A stretch of DNA of 64,000 bases, taken from positions 2,914,001-2,978,000 of the forward strand of contig NW_027248940.1 in the NCBI RefSeq assembly GCF_036711975.1, written 5' to 3'. The notes under the pieces are model-generated. The model was not told the origin of the DNA. It searched no databases and worked only from the letters and a program-made list of their open reading frames with translations. Below are positions 1 to 12,200 of this stretch, piece by piece. Source of the stretch: Onthophagus taurus (lineage: Eukaryota > Arthropoda > Insecta > Coleoptera > Scarabaeidae). How positions within the stretch are numbered: the first letter of the stretch is position 1; each line of letters starts with the position of its first letter. The position numbers and the translations under genes were made by a program.

Positions 1-261
1 TGGTCAGCGTTTTTACCGTGCTTAAGTTGCTCCGGGGTATCCTTTAAATGCCAAAATGTGGCCTGTTTAAGAAAGTAGGTGTGATGTAGTCTGTGCGAGC
101 TTCAAGGAGGGGTTGTTTTCGAACAGCCTCACTCCACAGTTCACTTCGGAGATTTCTCATTTTTACAACGTGCTTATTATCCACTGATATCTAGGGCAGC
201 ACGTCTAGCATAGTCTCCAGCTCGATCGTGGGTGTCGATCTCATTGCGCTAGTGATTAACA

Positions 262-1000
262 TTATAGGCATGTTTCAGTGCTGGGCACCAAACTATGGGT
301 CTTATCACAGACGTGTAGAACGTATTGGCCTGAACAACTCTGTTTGCTAGCATTGTCTTTATCCAACCCGCGATGACCAGTGGCACTCTTCGAGATTTCA
401 AAGCTGACAAGTCTTTCAAGTGTCTTTAAAAAAAAAGATAAAAGATTAATTTCGAAAGGTTTTAGGATCATTTGGATCCTTTTTTCCATTCTTCAGTATA
501 AAGCTTACTGTAACCCTTCTACAGCTGATGGGGACATACTTAAAGGCTAAACAAGCTCTAAAAATCATCATCAAGTGTGTTTTTATATCTTCTTGACTCC
601 ATTGAAGAAGAACAGGAACGGTACTATCGGGTCCAGGTGTTTTGAAGGGTTCATCAAAACTGCAAACGACCCACTCTATCAACACGATCTGTACAACTGG
701 CTGGCTATCTGCTAATCATGTTTGGTAGGAAAGTTATTTAGTTCCACTTGGTGTGGAAGTGTTGAAAAATCGTGCAGAGAACCTAGAAGATGAACATCGA
801 TTAGTAAGTGCAATGATTCTTCACCTCCTCACAAAGACCTCTCCAGGCTTGTCACTTCTTTTAACGTATGGTGTGTTGTAAACACAGTCCAGTCAGAATT
901 CAGTCTAGTTTGTTTAACTTTATTAAAAGCCTTCCTGCAGGTGACCCTCAGTGAATGGAAATCGGGAGTCCACCATGCTGTTGCCCTTCCTTTCTCCCCC
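262..1000 (-). pseudogene. Decayed LINE (reverse transcriptase remnant)
   Basis: Read on the minus strand, broken frames resemble a non-LTR retrotransposon ORF2. Around 1000-840 there is a linker-like stretch (AWWTPDFHSLRV then RKAFNKVKQTRLNSDW). At 685-446 comes the region before the RT palm (FKTPGPDSTVPVLLQW, then IFRACLAFKYVP). Near 450-410 is FLKTLERLV. The order is correct for an I/LOA- or R1-like element, but stops and frameshifts interrupt it everywhere and the catalytic YADD box is missing. It is dead. Bases 1-261 are probably more of the same decayed element, but I could not align them to a domain. Confidence 0.6.
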
Positions 1001-2118
1001 ACTGTTCTCGCAGCACATGCACTGTGGAAAGCCTGAATCAGCTTGAGATCCTCTAATTTATCGGTATTCCCAGGAAGGGCGAAGATAAGAGCATGCCATC
1101 TTCTTTCTCCTCAGAATGTAGCAAACACCAGTTTGCAACCCGTTTTCCGGACATCCGCGAGCATGTTAATAGCTTTTGGTATCCACGCCGTTACGCCGTA
1201 CTTCCTCCTTCCGAACTATATACAGCTTCGCTGCTTCCCATGGGGAAAGCGTGGGGACTGTGTATGCCAGTTCAAGGAGAATTCATTTTGATACGTTACG
1301 GTAAAAACTTCCCCTGAGAAGGAGTAGTTTCAAAAACAGGTGGTTAGCCATCCTTATTAAGCTCTTCTAGCAGGTTATTAATTAGACAGGGGCGTTAGTA
1401 ATTACAAATAATTATACTTTCTTAAATATAAATGTAATATTATATTGCCGAAGAAGCCATGCTGCCGAGAATTGTCTAGAATTTATTATGGGTGCTAAAA
1501 TTTTCCTTTCTTGTTTCTACCTTCCATCTTGGCTTGCTAAATCTTTTGCACCTAGCTATTATCAGTACCAAGACCTATAGATGTTTTGAGTGAAGAATAT
1601 GTTATTACAGAAGCAGAAGAACAAATTTCCGAGTTATCGACCAGCGATGATGAATATTTGCCATCTTGAGAAGACGAACCTCATTTAGTAAATCAGTTAG
1701 AATTAAATGAATCTGAATTTGTCAAAATCTCAAGCAAAAATACTCCAGGCACACATATTTCTGTGTATCATAATCGCTAGAAAGAACTGTCAAAGAAGGT
1801 TTTTTATTTTGCAATAATGTAAATTTGTTGCTGTTATTAGTTTATACAACTATTGCCACCTATTGGTGATTTTTCCTACTAAATGACACAAAGGATTACC
1901 TATAATATAGGAAAACATAGTTAAAGTACATAAACCGCAATATTAAAACGTTTTGTTGAAATTTTATGAATTTCGGAGTAGCTATTAAATACATTAAGCT
2001 AGAAATCAAGATATTTTTAAAATGTTAAAAGTACTAAGTTTGCAGTTTTGAAGTAAAGATGGCTCTGGTTTCTTCAAATCAAGTATTATAATTTATAATT
2101 CAATATAATAATAATAAT
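1001..2118. other. Intergenic stretch with one faint coding relic
   Basis: No gene is supported. On the plus strand at about 1582-1790 an acidic frame (ITEAEEQISELSTSDDEYLP, then stop, EDEPHLVNQLELNE) runs some 65 codons with one internal stop. It resembles the acidic N-terminus of some transposases such as piggyBac types, but no catalytic motif is visible, so the identity is open. The rest is AT-rich with nothing recognisable. Confidence 0.35.
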
Positions 2119-2323
2119 CTAGCTCATAATGTAAATGAGCGTTATTAATACAATAATGACAAATTCCTCTCTTAATTTTAGCCCAATTTGTTATTTTAAT
2201 TGATTTTCATGGTACCATAACCTTACTTAAGACAGTTTTGATACAACAAAGTACAAAAGATTATATTAAAGCTCCTACAAAAAAAGCATTATTATTTAGG
2301 TTGTTATTAAACAATTTTCTTAC

Positions 2324-2399
2324 CACCAGCTTCGATTTTATCAACAATATCGGTCGTTTTCATTGAATTTTCATCAGTAATAAGTAGCAACTTCAACAT
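2324..2399 (-). other. Short repeated reading frame, copy 1 (exon-like)
   Basis: From ATG at 2399 the minus strand reads MLKLLLITDENSMKTTDIVD and then KIEAG, followed directly by GGTAAG, a good splice donor. A polypyrimidine-AG acceptor follows at 2275-2276, giving a possible 49-base intron. Unspliced, the frame ends after six more residues. I do not recognise the peptide. Copies 3 to 5 keep the same frame with a mix of silent and replacement changes. It could be a tandemly duplicated exon, a short gene or chance. Confidence 0.35.
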
Positions 2400-3652
2400 A
2401 ACCTGTCAGTCAATAACATAACCTATAAATACAAATCGGTACCAAAAATACAAAACAAATCGTTTTTAATTTAATACGAATTAAGTTATTTTGAGTACAG
2501 ATTTAAAATCTGTTTGCTCAAAATTATTATTGCTTAAAAATAAAGTTTAATAATTAAATAATTTTAAAAAAAACCTAGATGTATAATTGGTTGCATATGT
2601 ATACATTAAATAAATAATTAAAAATTGATTTCTTAAGATATAAAGTATTAAAAACATTCCACGATGAAATCTAATTATTAGAAAATAATTTATAAACTAT
2701 TAAATTGATGTTAAAACATCATTTTTTAATAATAAAGTAATTTAAAGCTTTTTAAATCCGTTTTAAAATCGTTTTGTGGTTAGAATTGAAATGAAAAAGA
2801 AGTGGTAAGTTTATTTATTTAAATAAAAGTACCTCACAAAGTAGAGTAAAAAGTGTTTTATAACAATTTGCCAATTAGAAAAAGTAAAAATCCAGGTTTT
2901 GTTTGAAATGTACACAAGTTTGTTATAAATGAATAAATCGTAACTTCCTCTTATCTAGCTCATAATGTAAATGCGTTATCAATAAAATAATAAATTCCTG
3001 TCTTTAGTTTTGTCCAATTTGTTATTTTAATTGATTTTCATGATACCATAACTTCACTCCAGACAATTTCGATATGGAAAAGTAGAAAAGATTATGTTGA
3101 AGCCCCTACAAATAAAGTATTATTATTTAGATTGTTATTAAACTAAATTATTCGATTTTACCAACATATCGGGCATTTTCGTCATTAATAAATAGCAACA
3201 ACATAACCTATAACGTCAAATTATTACAAAAAATAAAGAAAAATCGTTTTTAATTTAATACAAATAATGTTATTTTAGGTACAGATTTCTAACTTTTATG
3301 TATAAAAAAATTATTATTTAAAAATAAAGTTTAATAATTAAATAATTTAAAAAAAATGAGATGTATAATTGGTTGCATATGTTTACGATAAATATATAAC
3401 TCAAAATCGACTTCTTAAGATAATAAGCATTAAAAAGATTTCATGGTAAAATCTAATTATTTATAAACAATTTAATTAATATTAAAACATCATGCCTCTC
3501 TTAATTTTCGCTTAATTTGTTATTTTAATTGATTTTAATGATACCATAACCTCACTCCAGATAGTTTCGATTCAGAAAAGTAGAAAAGATTATGTTGAAG
3601 CCCCTACAAATCAAGCATTATTATTTAGCTTGTTATAAAACATTTTTCTTAC

Positions 3653-3725
3653 CACCGGCTTCGATTTTACCAACAATTTCGGTCATTTTCATTGAATTTT
3701 CGTCATTAATAAGGAGCAACAACAT
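3653..3725 (-). other. Short repeated reading frame, copy 3
   Basis: This copy has the same structure as copy 1. It starts ATG TTG TTG CTC and reads MLLLLINDENSMKMTEIVGK then IEAG. A GTAAG donor follows, and an AG acceptor lies at 3604-3605, so the candidate intron is again 49 bases. Relative to copy 1 one codon is missing (K3) and four residues differ. Confidence 0.35.
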
Positions 3726-4202
3726 AACCTATAACATAACCTGTCAGTCAATAACATAATCTACAACTTCAATTCGTTACTAAAAATAAAGAAAAATTGT
3801 TTTTAATTTAATACGAATAATGTTATTTTGGGTACAGATTTCAAATCTTTTTGTATAAAAGAATTATTATTTAAAAATAAAGTTTAATAATTATATAATT
3901 TAAAAAAAATGAGATGTATAATTGGTTGCATATGTTTACGATAAATATATAACTCAAAATCGACTTCTTAAGATAAAAAGCATTAAAAAGATTTCATGAT
4001 AAAATCTAATTATTTATAAACAACTTAATTAATATTAGAACATCATCCCTCACTTAATTTTCGCCCAATTTGTTATTTTAATTGATTTTGATGATACCAT
4101 AACCTCACTCCAGACAGGTTCGATACAGAAAAATAGAAAAGATTATGTTGAAGCGCCTACAAATAAAGCATTATTATTTAACTTGTTATAAAACATTTTT
4201 CT

Positions 4203-4277
4203 ACCACCGGCTTCGATTTTACCAACAATTTCGGTCATTTTCATTGAATTTTCGTCATTAATAAGGAGCAACAACAT
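4203..4277 (-). other. Short repeated reading frame, copy 4 (donor damaged)
   Basis: The frame is the same as in copy 3, but the candidate splice donor GGTAAG has lost a base and reads GGTAG. If the intron is real, this copy could not splice as the others do. Confidence 0.3.
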
Positions 4278-4753
4278 AACCTTTAACATAACCTGTCAGT
4301 TAATAACAAACTACAACTTCAATTCGTTACCAAAAATAAAGAAAAATTGTTTTTAATTTAATACGAATAATGTTATTTTGGGTAGATTTCTAACTTTTAT
4401 GTATAAAAAAATTATTATTTAAAAATAAAGTTTAATAATTAAATAATTTAAAAAAAATGAGGTGTATAATTGGTTGCATATGTTTACGATAAATATACAA
4501 CTCTAAATCGACTTCTTAAGATAAAAAGCATTAAAAAGATTTCATGATAAAATCTAATTATTTATAAACAATTTAATTAATATTAGAACATCATCCCTCA
4601 CTTAATTTTCGCCCAATTTGTTATTTTAATTGATTTTGATGATACCATAACCTCACTCCAGAAAGGTTGGATACAGAAAAATAGAAAAAATTATGTTGAA
4701 GCGCCTACAAATAAAGCATTATTATTTAGCTTGTTATAAAACATTTTTCTTAC

Positions 4754-4826
4754 CACCGGCTTCGATTTTACCAACAATTTCGGTCATTTTCATTGAATTT
4801 TCGTCATTAATAAGGAGCAACAACAT
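4754..4826 (-). other. Short repeated reading frame, copy 5
   Basis: The peptide frame matches copy 3. A GTAAG donor is present, and an acceptor at 4705-4706 again gives a 49-base interval. The second unit (about 3145-3210) keeps only a damaged version of this segment. Confidence 0.35.
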
Positions 4827-5508
4827 AACCTACAATGTAACCTGTCAGTCAATAACATAATCTACAACTTCATTCGTTACTAAAAATAAAGAAAAATTGT
4901 TTTTAATTTAATACGAATAATGTTATTTTGGGTACAGATTTTAAATCTTTTTGTATAAAAGAATTATTGTTTAAAAATAAAGTTTAATAATTAATTTTAA
5001 AAAAAATGACGTGTATGATTGGTTGCATACGTTAACTTCTTAAGATACAAAGTGTTAAAAACATTCCATGCTAAAATCTAATTATTAGAAAATAATTTAT
5101 AAACAATTAAATTGATATTAAAACATCATTTTTTAACAACAAAATAATTTAAAGCTTTTTAAATCCGTTTTAAAATCATTTTGTGCTAGGAATTGAAACG
5201 AAAAACAAGTGGTAAGTTTATTTAATTTATTTATTTATTTAAAAAAAAAAGTACCTCACAAGGTAGACTAAAAAGTGTTTTACAACAATTAGCCTCAAGA
5301 TATAGATAAAAACGTGTTCGGATTCTTTTAATTCCTCCTTTAAAAACGTCACAAAACTTTCCAATACATACTTTTAAATGGTAACTTTTTCTTAAAACCT
5401 TTAAAATATTGAATCCAAGGTTAAAATTTATCGATTTCCATCTTTAACATAAATTAATCATGCCATTTAATCGATAACTCAATAAAACTGACTCATCTCA
5501 TTGAAAGG

Positions 5509-5517
5509 TATAAATAG
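5509..5517 (+). promoter_or_regulatory. TATA box of TBCA
   Basis: TATAAATAG lies 69 bases before the TBCA start codon. An initiator-like TCAATC follows at 5541-5546, about 32 bases from the TATA start, giving a predicted 5' UTR of about 43 bases. The spacing is typical of insect TATA promoters. Confidence 0.6.
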
Positions 5518-5585
5518 AAATCAGATACAAACAATTCTATTCAATCAACTTTGAAACATCATCAACTTCACTCACAAAAATTAAA

Positions 5586-5933
5586 ATGAACGATACCGAA
5601 TTTGGTTTAAAATCTTTAAGAATTAAATCTGCCGTTGTTAAACGTTTGGAGAAAGAACACCAACACTATCAGGAAGAGGTCGAATCAATCAAAACGAAAA
5701 TAGACGAGATGAAAACGCAGGGAAAGGATGCGTACGAAGTTCTAAAACAAGAAGAGGTACTCGAGGAGAGCTTAAAAATGGTACCTGATTGTCAACGGAG
5801 GCTTAACGAAGCTTTTGGGGAACTTAAAGATGTTATTGAGAAGGAGGAGAAACACTTGAAGGAAACTGAAGAGTTTAAAACTGGATTGAAGCTTTTGGAA
5901 GGTGCCAAAATGAAGATTTCTAATTTCGTTTAA
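5586..5933 (+). CDS. TBCA: Tubulin-binding cofactor A (tubulin folding chaperone)
   Basis: The predicted protein has 115 residues and is almost wholly helical. TBCA captures beta-tubulin released by the cytosolic chaperonin and holds it for the tubulin folding pathway, and the fold is a three-helix bundle. Diagnostic stretches are the N-terminal IKSAVVKRLEKEH (residues 13-25), YEVLKQEEVLEESLKMVPDC (about 50-69) followed by QRRLNEAF, and a C-terminal charged helix ending near EEFKTGLKLLEGAK. Length and motif order match the family (usually 105-120 residues). The ATG follows a TATA promoter and a short A-rich leader (ACAAAAATTAAAATG). The coding frame has no intron. Poly(A) signals follow. The next element downstream is satellite DNA. 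The family assignment is firm; only the absence of introns hints that this could be a retrocopy. Confidence 0.9.
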   Translation: MNDTEFGLKSLRIKSAVVKRLEKEHQHYQEEVESIKTKIDEMKTQGKDAYEVLKQEEVLEESLKMVPDCQRRLNEAFGELKDVIEKEEKHLKETEEFKTGLKLLEGAKMKISNFV

Positions 5934-5951
5934 GGTTGGAGAATTAAAAGA

Positions 5952-6028
5952 AATAAATTAAATCAGTAATTAAATTAGTTTAGGTTATTATGAAGTTGTG
6001 TTGACTTTGATGTAGAAAAGGAAATAAA
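5952..6028 (+). terminator. Poly(A) signals of TBCA
   Basis: AATAAA occurs at 5952-5957 and 6023-6028, within 20-95 bases of the TBCA stop codon. Confidence 0.55.
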
Positions 6029-6351
6029 TAATAAATTTGTTGATTATTAAGAATTAATTATTTTATTGTATTCGCACTGATTTTCGTTCTTTCGATTTCT
6101 TCTTGAACCTTAATAATCACGTACTCTTCACGTTTTATTCTAAAGTTGCCTCAATCATATGAGGCTGTCGCTGAGCGTGAATAAGATGGAAGGATGGTCA
6201 CAGTTCATATTCCAAGGGAAAATACAAACAAAATTAAGAGCATGTTAATAATAGCAAAAATGAAGATAGGTTAGAATTAAAAACTCCGACATCAAAGACT
6301 ATCCGGGGTGAGGAAATTATGAGATTGAGAACAACAGAGGATCCAAATGGA
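6029..6351. other. Unique spacer between TBCA and satellite
   Basis: This is unique sequence with no frame, promoter or repeat I can identify. It ends in GATCGGAGCATACTAC, which already resembles the satellite phrase ATTCGGAGCATATTAC. Confidence 0.4.
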
Positions 6352-8960
6352 TGATCGGAGCATACTACAAAAAAATTTCTTTAACAAAAGTTGTAGCAAA
6401 ATTTATTATTAACAATATTGTACTCTTTTACTTTTGTTCTCAGATGCATAAATATCGAGATAAATACAAAAGTATGAAAATGTAATGAATTTCGTTGTTT
6501 TACTAGTTCTTAATGGTAGCAGCCGAGATTCGGGGGATATTACAAAAAAACTCTTACAACAAAAGTTGTAGCAAATTTGATTCTTAAGAATATCGCTCTC
6601 TTTCACTTTTGCTCTCAGATGCATAGATATCGAGGTAAATACTAAAGTATGACGATTTGATGAATTTCGTTGATTTACTAGTTAATGGCAACACTCCGGA
6701 TTCGGAGCATATTACAAAAAAACTGTTAGAACAAAAGTTGTAGCAAATTTGATTCTTAACAATATTGCTCTCTTTCACTTTTGCTCTCAGATGCATAGAT
6801 ATCATGGTAAATACCAAAGTATGAAAATTTGATGAATTTCGTTGTTGTATTAGTAGGTAATGGTAACACTCGAGATTCGGAGGATATTACACAAAAATTT
6901 TTAGAACAAAAGTTGTAGCAAATTTGATTCTTAACAATATTGCTCTCTTTCACTTTTGCTCTCAGATGCATAGATATCGAGATAAATACCAAAATATGAA
7001 AATTTTATGAATTTTGTTAGGTTACTAGCTGTTAATGGTAACACTCGGGATTCGGAAGATATTACAAAAAAACTTTTAGAATAAAAGTTGTAGCAATTTT
7101 GATTCTTAACAATATTGCTCTCTTTCACTTTTGCACTCAGATGCATACATATCGAGGTAAATACTAATGTATGAAAATTTGATAAATTTCGTTGTTTTAC
7201 TAGCAGGTAATGGTAACACTCGAAATTGGGAGGATATTACAAAAAAATTTGTAGGACAAAAGTTGTAGCCAATTTGATTCTTAACAATATTGCTCTCTTT
7301 CACTTTTGTTCTCAGATGCATAGATATCGAGGTAAATACCAAAGAATGAAAATTTGATAAATTTCGTTGTTGTGCTATTTGCTGATGGAAACACTCGAGA
7401 TTCGGAGGATATTACAAAAAAATTTTTAGAACAAAAATTGTAGCAAATTTGATTCTTAACAATATTGCTCTGTTTCACTTTTGCTCTCAGATGCATAGAT
7501 ATCGAGGTAAATACCAAAGTATGAAAATTTGATGAATTTCGTTGTTTTACTAGTAGGTAATGGTAACACTCGAGATTCGGAGGATATTACAAAAAAAATT
7601 TTAGAACAAAAGCTGTAGCAAACTTGATTTTTAACAATATTGCTCTCTTTCACTTTTGCTCTCAGATGCATAGATATCGAGGTAAATACCAAAGTATGAA
7701 AATTTGATGAATTTCGTTGTTTTACTAGTAGGTAATGGTAACACTCGAGATTCGGAGGATATTACAAAAAAATTTTTAGAACAAAAGTTGTAGCAAATTT
7801 GATTCTTAGCAATATTGTACTCTTTCACATTTGCTCTCAGATGCAAAGATATCGAGGTAAATACCAAAGTATGAAAATTTGATGAATTTCGTTCTTGTAC
7901 TAGTATGTAATGGTAACACTCGAGATTCGGAGGATATTACAAAAAAAAATTTTGAACAAAAGTTGTAGCAAATTTGATTCTTAACAATATTGCTCTCTTT
8001 CACTTTAGCTCTCAGATGCATAGATATCGAGGTAAATACCAAAGTATGAAAATTTGATGAATTTCGTTATTTTACTAGTAGGTAATGGTAACACTCTTGA
8101 TTCGGAGGATATTACAAAAAAAAATTTAGAACAAAAGCTGTAGCAAATTTGAGTCTTAACAATATTGTACTCTTTCACTTTTGCTCTCAGATGCATAGAT
8201 ATCGAGGTAAATACTAAAGTATGAAAATTTGATGAATTTCGTTATTTTACTAGTAGGTAATGGTAACATTCGAGATTGGGAGGATATTACAAAAAAATTT
8301 TTAGAACAAAAGTTGTAGCAAATTTGATTCGTAGCAATATTGTACTCTTTCACATTTGCTCTCAGATGCAAAGATATCGAGGTAAATACCAAAGTATGAA
8401 AATTTTATGAATTTCGTTTTTTACTAGTAGGTAATGGTAACACTCGAGATTCGGAGGATATTACAACAAAATTTTTAGAACAGAAGGTGTAGCAAATTTG
8501 ATTCTTAACAATATTGGTTTCTTTCACTTTAGCTCTCAGGTGCATAGATATCGAGGTAAATACCAATGTATGAAAATTTGATGAATTTCGTTGTTTTATT
8601 AATAGGTAATGGTAACACTCGAGATTCGGAGGATATTACAAAAAAAATGTTAGAACAATAGTTGTAGCAAATTTGATTCTTAATAATATTGCTCTCTTTC
8701 ACTTTTGCTCTCAGATGCATAGATATCGAGGTAAATACCAAAGAATGAAAATTTGATAAATTTCGTTGTTGTGCTATTTGCTGATGGAAACACTTGAGAT
8801 TCGGAGGATATTACAAAACAACTTTTAGAACAAAAATTATGGCAAATTTAATTCTCAACAATATTGCTCTTTTTCACTTTTGTTCTCAGATACATAGATA
8901 TCGAGGTAAATACCAAAGTATGAAAATTTGATGAATTTCGTTGTGTTAATAGATGTTAGT
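6352..8960. repeat. 175-bp satellite (family A), block 1, about 15 units
   Basis: Head-to-tail monomers contain, in order, AACACTCGAGATTCGGAGGA, TATTACAAAAAAATTTTTAG, AACAAAAGTTGTAGCAAATT and AGATGCATAGATATCGAGGT. Recurrence of this last phrase every 175 bases fixes the period. Units in this block are moderately diverged from each other, suggesting an older part of the array. Minus-strand frames of 237 bases recur in each unit. Since 175 is not a multiple of three, each starts in a new phase, so I do not treat them as genes. Confidence 0.95.
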
Positions 8961-9240
8961 GTTTAATCGCTGATTCGTTTTCTTTGTTTTTGTGATAGAA
9001 TTAAACTCTTGAAATTTATTTTACTAAATTTTAATATAATTTTGACGATGTTACATTGCTTGAGGCATAAAGCCGAATATATCCGGTTTTACCAAATTCA
9101 TCTAATAAATAATACGAGCCGAACGTCGTACTTCATCCACATGTTACGATTCGGAAAACAACAAAAAAATATAAAATCAAATTAGGAAAATCATTTAAAC
9201 GGAATAACAATAAAAATTATAACAACAATTATAAATGCCT
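8961..9240. other. Non-satellite island inside the array
   Basis: About 280 bases are unrelated to the 175-bp unit. They are bordered by altered monomer ends (TTAATAGATGTTAGTG on the left, TTAACAGATGTTAATGG on the right). The same altered end, TTAATAGATGTTAATAG, terminates block 3 at 21.1 kb. No coding frame was recognised. Confidence 0.6.
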
Positions 9241-12200
9241 TAACAGATGTTAATGGTAAAACGGGATTCGGAGGATATTACAAAAAAACTTTTAGAACAA
9301 AAATTATGGAAAATTTGATTTTTAGCAATATTGCTTTCTTTCACTTTTCCTCTCAGATGAGTGTATATTGAGGTAAATACCAAAATGTGAAAATTTGATG
9401 AATGTCGTTGTTTTATTAGTTGTTAATGGTAACACTCGGGATTCGGAGCATATTACAAAAAAACATTTGTAACAAAAGTTGTAGCCAATTTGATTCTTAA
9501 CAATATTGCTTTCTTTCACTTTTCCTCTCAGATGAGTGTATATTGAGGTAAATACCAAAATGTGAAAATTTGATGAATGTCGTTGTTTTATTAGTTGTTA
9601 ATGGTAACACTCGGGATTCGGAGCATATTACACAAAAATTTTTATAACAAAAGTTGTAGCAAATTTGATTCTTAACAATATTGTACTCTTTCACATTTGC
9701 TCTCAGATGCATAGATATCGAGGTAAATACCAAAGTATGAAAATTTGATGAATTTCGTTGTTTTACTAGTAGGTAATGGTAACACTCGAAATTTGGAAGA
9801 TATTACAAAAAAATTTTTAGAACAAAAGTTGTAGCAAATTTGATTCTTAACAATATTTCTCTCTTTCACTTTTGCTCTCAGATGCATAGATATCGAGGTA
9901 AATACCAAAGTATGAAAATTTGATGAATTTCGTTGTTTTACTAGTAAGTAATGTAACACTCGAGATTCGGAGGATATTACAAAAAAATTTTTAGAACAAA
10001 AGTTGTAGCAAATTTGATTCTTATCTTAACAATATTGTACCCTTTCACTTTTGCTCTGAGATGCAAAGATATCGAGGTAAATACCAAAGTATGAAAATTT
10101 TATGAATTTCGTTGTTTTACTAGTAGGTAATGGTAACACTCGAGATTCGGAGGATATTACAAAAAAATTTTTAGAACAAAAGTTGTAGCAAATTTGATTC
10201 TTATCTTAACAATATTGTACCCTTTCACTTTTGCTTTGAGATGCAAAGATATCGAGGTAAATACCAAAGTATGAAAATTTTATGAATTTCGTTGTTTTAC
10301 TAGTAGGTAATGGTAACACTCGAGATTCGGAGGATATTACAAAAAAATTTTTAGAACAAAAGTTGTAGCAAATTTGATTCTTAATAATATTGTACTCTTT
10401 CACTTTTGCTCTCAGATGCAAAGATATCGAGGTAAATACCAAAGTATGAAAATTTTATGAATTTCGTTGTTTTACTAGTAGGTAATGGTAACACTCGAGA
10501 TTCGGAGGATATTACAAAAAAATTTTTAGAACAAAAGTTGTAGCAAATTTGATTCTTATCTTAACAATATTGTACCCTTTCACTTTTGCTCTGAGATGCA
10601 AAGATATCGAGGTAAATACCAAAGTATGAAAATTTTATGAATTTCGTTGTTTTACTAGTAGGTAATGGTAACACTCGAGATTCGGAGGATATTACAAAAA
10701 AATTTTTAGAACAAAAGTTGTAGCAAATTTGATTCTTATCTTAACAATATTGTACCCTTTCACTTTTGCTTTGAGATGCAAAGATATCGAGGTAAATACC
10801 AAAGTATGAAAATTTTATGAATTTCGTTGTTTTACTAGTAGGTAATGGTAACACTCGAGATTCGGAGGATATTACAAAAAAATTTTTAGAACAAAAGTTG
10901 TAGCAAATTTGATTCTTATCTTAACAATATTGTACCCTTTCACTTTTGCTTTGAGATGCAAAGATATCGAGGTAAATACCAAAGTATGAAAATTTTATGA
11001 ATTTCGTTGTTTTACTAGTAGGTAATGGTAACACTCGAGATTCGGAGGATATTACAAAAAAATTTTTAGAACAAAAGTTGTAGCAAATTTGATTCTTAAT
11101 AATATTGTACTCTTTCACTTTTGCTCTCAGATGCAAAGATATCGAGGTAAATACCAAAGTATGAAAATTTTATGAATTTCGTTGTTTTACTAGTAGGTAA
11201 TGGTAACACTCGAGATTCGGAGGATATTACAAAAAAATTTTTAGAACAAAAGTTGTAGCAAATTTGATTCTTAATAATATTGTACTCTTTCACTTTTGCT
11301 CTCAGATGCAAAGATATCGAGGTAAATACCAAAGTATGAAAATTTTATGAATTTCGTTGTTTTACTAGTAGGTAATGGTAACACTCGAGATTCGGAGGAT
11401 ATTACAAAAAAATTTTTAGAACAAAAGTTGTAGCAAATTTGATTCTTATCTTAACAATATTGTACCCTTTCACTTTTGCTTTGAGATGCAAAGATATCGA
11501 GGTAAATACCAAAGTATGAAAATTTTATGAATTTCGTTGTTTTACTAGTAGGTAATGGTAACACTCGAGATTCGGAGGATATTACAAAAAAATTTTTAGA
11601 ACAAAAGTTGTAGCAAATTTGATTCTTAATAATATTGTACTCTTTCACTTTTGCTCTCAGATGCAAAGATATCGAGGTAAATACCAAAGTATGAAAATTT
11701 TATGAATTTCGTTGTTTTACTAGTAGGTAATGGTAACACTCGAGATTCGGAGGATATTACAAAAAAATTTTTAGAACAAAAGTTGTAGCAAATTTGATTC
11801 TTATCTTAACAATATTGTACCCTTTCACTTTTGCTCTGAGATGCAAAGATATCGAGGTAAATACCAAAGTATGAAAATTTTATGAATTTCGTTGTTTTAC
11901 TAGTAGGTAATGGTAACACTCGAGATTCGGAGGATATTACAAAAAAATTTTTAGAACAAAAGTTGTAGCAAATTTGATTCTTAACAATATTGTACTCTTT
12001 CACTTTTGCTCTCAGATGCAAAGATATCGAGGTAAATACCAAAGTATGAAAATTTTATGAATTTCGTTGTTTTACTAGTAGGTAATGGTAACACTCGAGA
12101 TTCGGAGGATATTACAAAAAAATTTTTAGAACAAAAGTTGTAGCAAATTTGATTCTTATCTTAACAATATTGTACCCTTTCACTTTTGCTCTGAGATGCA

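Larger units (their letters stand above)
2119..5290. repeat. Tandem array of about five ~0.5-0.83-kb units
   Basis: The landmark CTTAATTTT..CCCAATTTGTTATTTTAATTGATTTT recurs near 2171, 3003, 3500, 4053 and 4600. The first (about 830 bp) and last units share a 3' part (2640-2880 and 5040-5290) that the middle units of about 500-550 bp lack, so the middle copies look internally deleted. Units also share the motif ATGTATAATTGGTTGCATA. Most units hold a short open reading frame on the minus strand, described separately. The array ends about 220 bp before the TBCA TATA box. Confidence 0.85.

Noticed and set aside
1043-1317. Two overlapping plus-strand frames of 74-82 residues
   Set aside because: They overlap in different phases at the edge of decayed LINE sequence and match nothing I know.
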